Source: Pseudoscleropodium purum (lineage: Eukaryota > Streptophyta > Bryopsida > Hypnales > Brachytheciaceae). Taken from it: 64,000 nucleotides of DNA. The stretch is from NCBI GenBank assembly GCA_963969395.1, contig OZ017803.1, forward strand, positions 7,254,001 to 7,318,000, in the 5' to 3' direction. The notes beneath the pieces are model-generated. The model was given only the letters and a program-made list of their open reading frames with translations, was not told the DNA's origin and searched no databases. How positions within the stretch are numbered: the stretch's first letter is position 1; every line of letters starts with the position of its first letter. Below are positions 61,788-64,000 of the stretch, one piece after another. Made by a program: the position numbers and the translations under genes.

Positions 61788-61986
61788 CACTATACAAAAC
61801 CAAAGTTTATTGATGTCAAAAGGAATGGATTTTTGGTGACATTAAAAAAAAAAAAACATGTTTTTATGTCAACAATGATATCCATTGATGTCCATTGATG
61901 TTTTTTGGATGTCACCTTGGATGTCACCTAAAATTTGTTCCTTTTGATGTCAATTTGTCACCTAAAACAAGGTTTTTTTTACAGTG
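61788..61986. mobile_element. CACTA-type foldback MITE, copy 2
   Basis: Starts CACTATACAAAACC and ends GTTTTTTTTACAGTG, with the 3-bp direct repeat ATT on both sides (61785-61787, 61987-61989). This matches CACTA/EnSpm target duplications. The interior is the inverse of 1483-1713 and keeps the ATGTTTTTATGTCAACAATG hairpin arm. Confidence 0.85.
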
Positions 61987-61989
61987 ATT

Positions 61990-63650
61990 GCAACACTAAT
62001 TAACAAAATATTTGTGATTATTTGAATTAGAGATGTATTTTTAGAATAAATTAACCACTTTTATAAAATAAACAAGCTTTGTATTTGATGGCCTTTATAA
62101 GGTAAATTTTTATATTCTTAATAGATATTGAAGATATGCATGTTTATAAGAAATTATCAATTAGGATTTAAGGATTTAATTTGATAATTCATGAAGTATT
62201 GTAAAAATATGAAATGTTTCTATTTTCATCAATTTTAGGCTACAAACCGGCCTATAGAGGTATACTCTATAGCTTCTATAATTTTTGCCAAATGCAAATT
62301 TTGCTAACAATTATATATAAATTAAAAATTAAATAAACTCATTTTAATAGGAGAATTTGAAATAAGATGGAAATCAATGAATTATATCTTTTTCAATCAT
62401 ATTCTATATTTTGAAATTATATGCATTTCCAATTAGATAGCATGCATTGATTTGGTAATCATTATATTCATATATCATTGAGGTCACTATCAATTTTTAC
62501 TAATTAGTATAAATTATATTTAAAAAATATATTCTTTTAAATTAATAAACACACTCAAAATTGAAATTTAAAAATTCAGAATTCAAATACATGGACTTTT
62601 ATCATACTATTTATATTGTCTAAATTCTATTATATAGCAAAAGATGCAACAAAAGAGATATTTTTAGTATTTTTTATCATTGAGATGAACTTTCATTTGT
62701 TTCTTATATGAACTTGATATTATAAAATTTTATATTTTATAATTATTATTATATTTAAAATTTAAAATATAATGATAATAATAAGTCTAAAAATGTACAC
62801 CTATCTAATAGTCAAGGCCAGCATTTCCTATTAGATAAATAATTACAACTGCCACGTGTAATTCAACAAATTATTTTTTCTCAAATAATAAAAATTGCAT
62901 CCAAAAAATTAAATTTATATTGTTGATATTGACAATAGAATAGTATGTTGAAATAATAATAAATTTTTTAAATTTATCTTGTAAAGGTCCAAGACTATGC
63001 TTTACCAAAACATATTCAAAATTTGTCATTTCTATTGCTAAGAATAAAAATTAAATTTTTTCATTGTATATCCAAACATAGGTTCTTGCATTGGACTAGT
63101 ATGATAATATATATATAAGAAATTTCAAAAAAATTGATCATGTAGATCAAAAAATAATTGCTTTAGTCTTTCTATGTAAAAGATTATAGTCATGGCTTTG
63201 AATCTTCTTATCTTAATGTTTGAGCATTGAAAGTTCTTTTTTTATAATTAACTTCCTAACGTTGAAAAATTGAATTGAAAGTTAGGGGGACTTGATTTTC
63301 ACTCTTTAAGAGATGGTTCCTTTTCTAAGTAGTTACAAGATGGAAAGTAAAGTTAAATAATCAATAGTCATAAGATGGAATTGAAATACGTTAATTCCAA
63401 CACTAAAATTGATCTAGCAAAAAAACTAAATCCTATAAATCTTTTTCTTTCAAAAGACTGTCAAAATTGAGTTTGAAAACAAACACAATCATAATTTATT
63501 TTTCAAAAAAATACTCCAACTATCCTTGAAATAAATATTTTCATAACTCACTAATCCAAAATGAAATGAATTGGAGCTTTCAATATAGCCATAAATATAT
63601 ATTTTTCTAAAGAATTCAAAAATATTTTGATCTTTTGTAGGGTTACTTTG
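61990..63650. other. AT-rich intergenic, no gene seen
   Basis: Extremely A+T-rich DNA with short homopolymer and TA runs. No ORF with coding character. Confidence 0.55.
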
Positions 63651-63655
63651 GTGCT

Positions 63656-64000
63656 TAGCCCTAAATGTCGCAAGGCCTATTTTAGGTCTAAAAGCATTCA
63701 AAACAACCATTTCTAGTGCAAAAAGCAAAAAATTAAAAAAGATTTTTTTGCATATTTAACCTAAGCATCTTTATCTAGACTAGTATAAAAAATGTGTATC
63801 AAAAAATTATGACACTTTGGCTTATATTTGCAAAATAAATAAATTCAAAGTGAAGAAATTATGTTCTTTGGCACCATGGGCAAACTACAAAAATAGTGAA
63901 ATTAGGTTACCTTAACAACCAAGTTGCCTTAAATAAAAAAAAAAACTTTATAAACCATCAAAGTTGACAAATATTTCTAAAAATATTTCCACTTGTAGAC
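63656..64000. repeat. 549-1728 family copy, cut by the window end
   Basis: Begins CCCTAAATGTCGCAAGGCC after TTAG (a mutated TTAA). It continues with words like those at 560-700 (CAACCATTTCTAGTGCAAAA, then CATTTGGCTTATATTTGC-like sequence). The right end lies outside the window. Confidence 0.5.

Overview
The window is nuclear DNA of a land plant. It carries intron-containing genes with GT..AG splice sites, a plastid-type threonine synthase with a transit peptide, a plant-type endo-beta-mannosidase, an ABCG half-transporter of the plant ABCG1/2/6/16/20 clade, a PLATZ-like zinc-binding gene and a DUF3537 membrane protein. The genes have moderate GC and sit in very AT-rich, repeat-filled intergenic DNA. 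No seed-plant hallmark is visible. A non-seed plant (bryophyte, lycophyte or fern) is my guess, but the sequence alone does not prove it.

Layout. 1-4200: stacked AT-rich terminal-inverted-repeat elements, including a nested CACTA-type MITE. 4486-5911 (+): a DUF3537 / plant gustatory-receptor-like gene interrupted by an in-frame TAG. 9187-12492: a 3.3-kb GC-rich mobile element with 9-bp terminal inverted repeats, a 5-bp target duplication and one 554-codon ORF. 12.5-16.1 kb: further repeats. 16665-19117 (-): threonine synthase (2 exons). 19.4-23 kb: AT-rich DNA with a MITE. 23082-30508 (-): ABCG transporter (5 exons, one GC-AG intron, one 3-kb intron). 32741-35141 (-): NDUFS4 of respiratory complex I (5 exons, one of 30 nt). 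40935-46372 (+): mannosylglycoprotein endo-beta-mannosidase (12 exons). About 47.0-53.5 kb and 54.6-61.3 kb: two tandem copies of a 6.5-kb segment, each with a degraded PLATZ-like gene. The remainder is AT-rich repeat DNA.

The genes do not form a pathway: amino-acid synthesis in plastids, lipid or cuticle export, respiration and glycan turnover are unrelated housekeeping roles. What ties the window together is structural. Several genes carry direct tandem duplications of 90-375 bp at their 5' ends or over exon/intron borders, and the intergenic DNA is dominated by short elements with recurring ends (TTAA + CCCCTAAATG; AAGGTA; CACTA). The least explained objects are the 3.3-kb element with its unrecognised protein and the TTAA-bounded repeat family.

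Exon boundaries were derived by hand from reading frame, splice consensus and protein-family continuity. Repeat boundaries are by eye and approximate unless exact ends are given.
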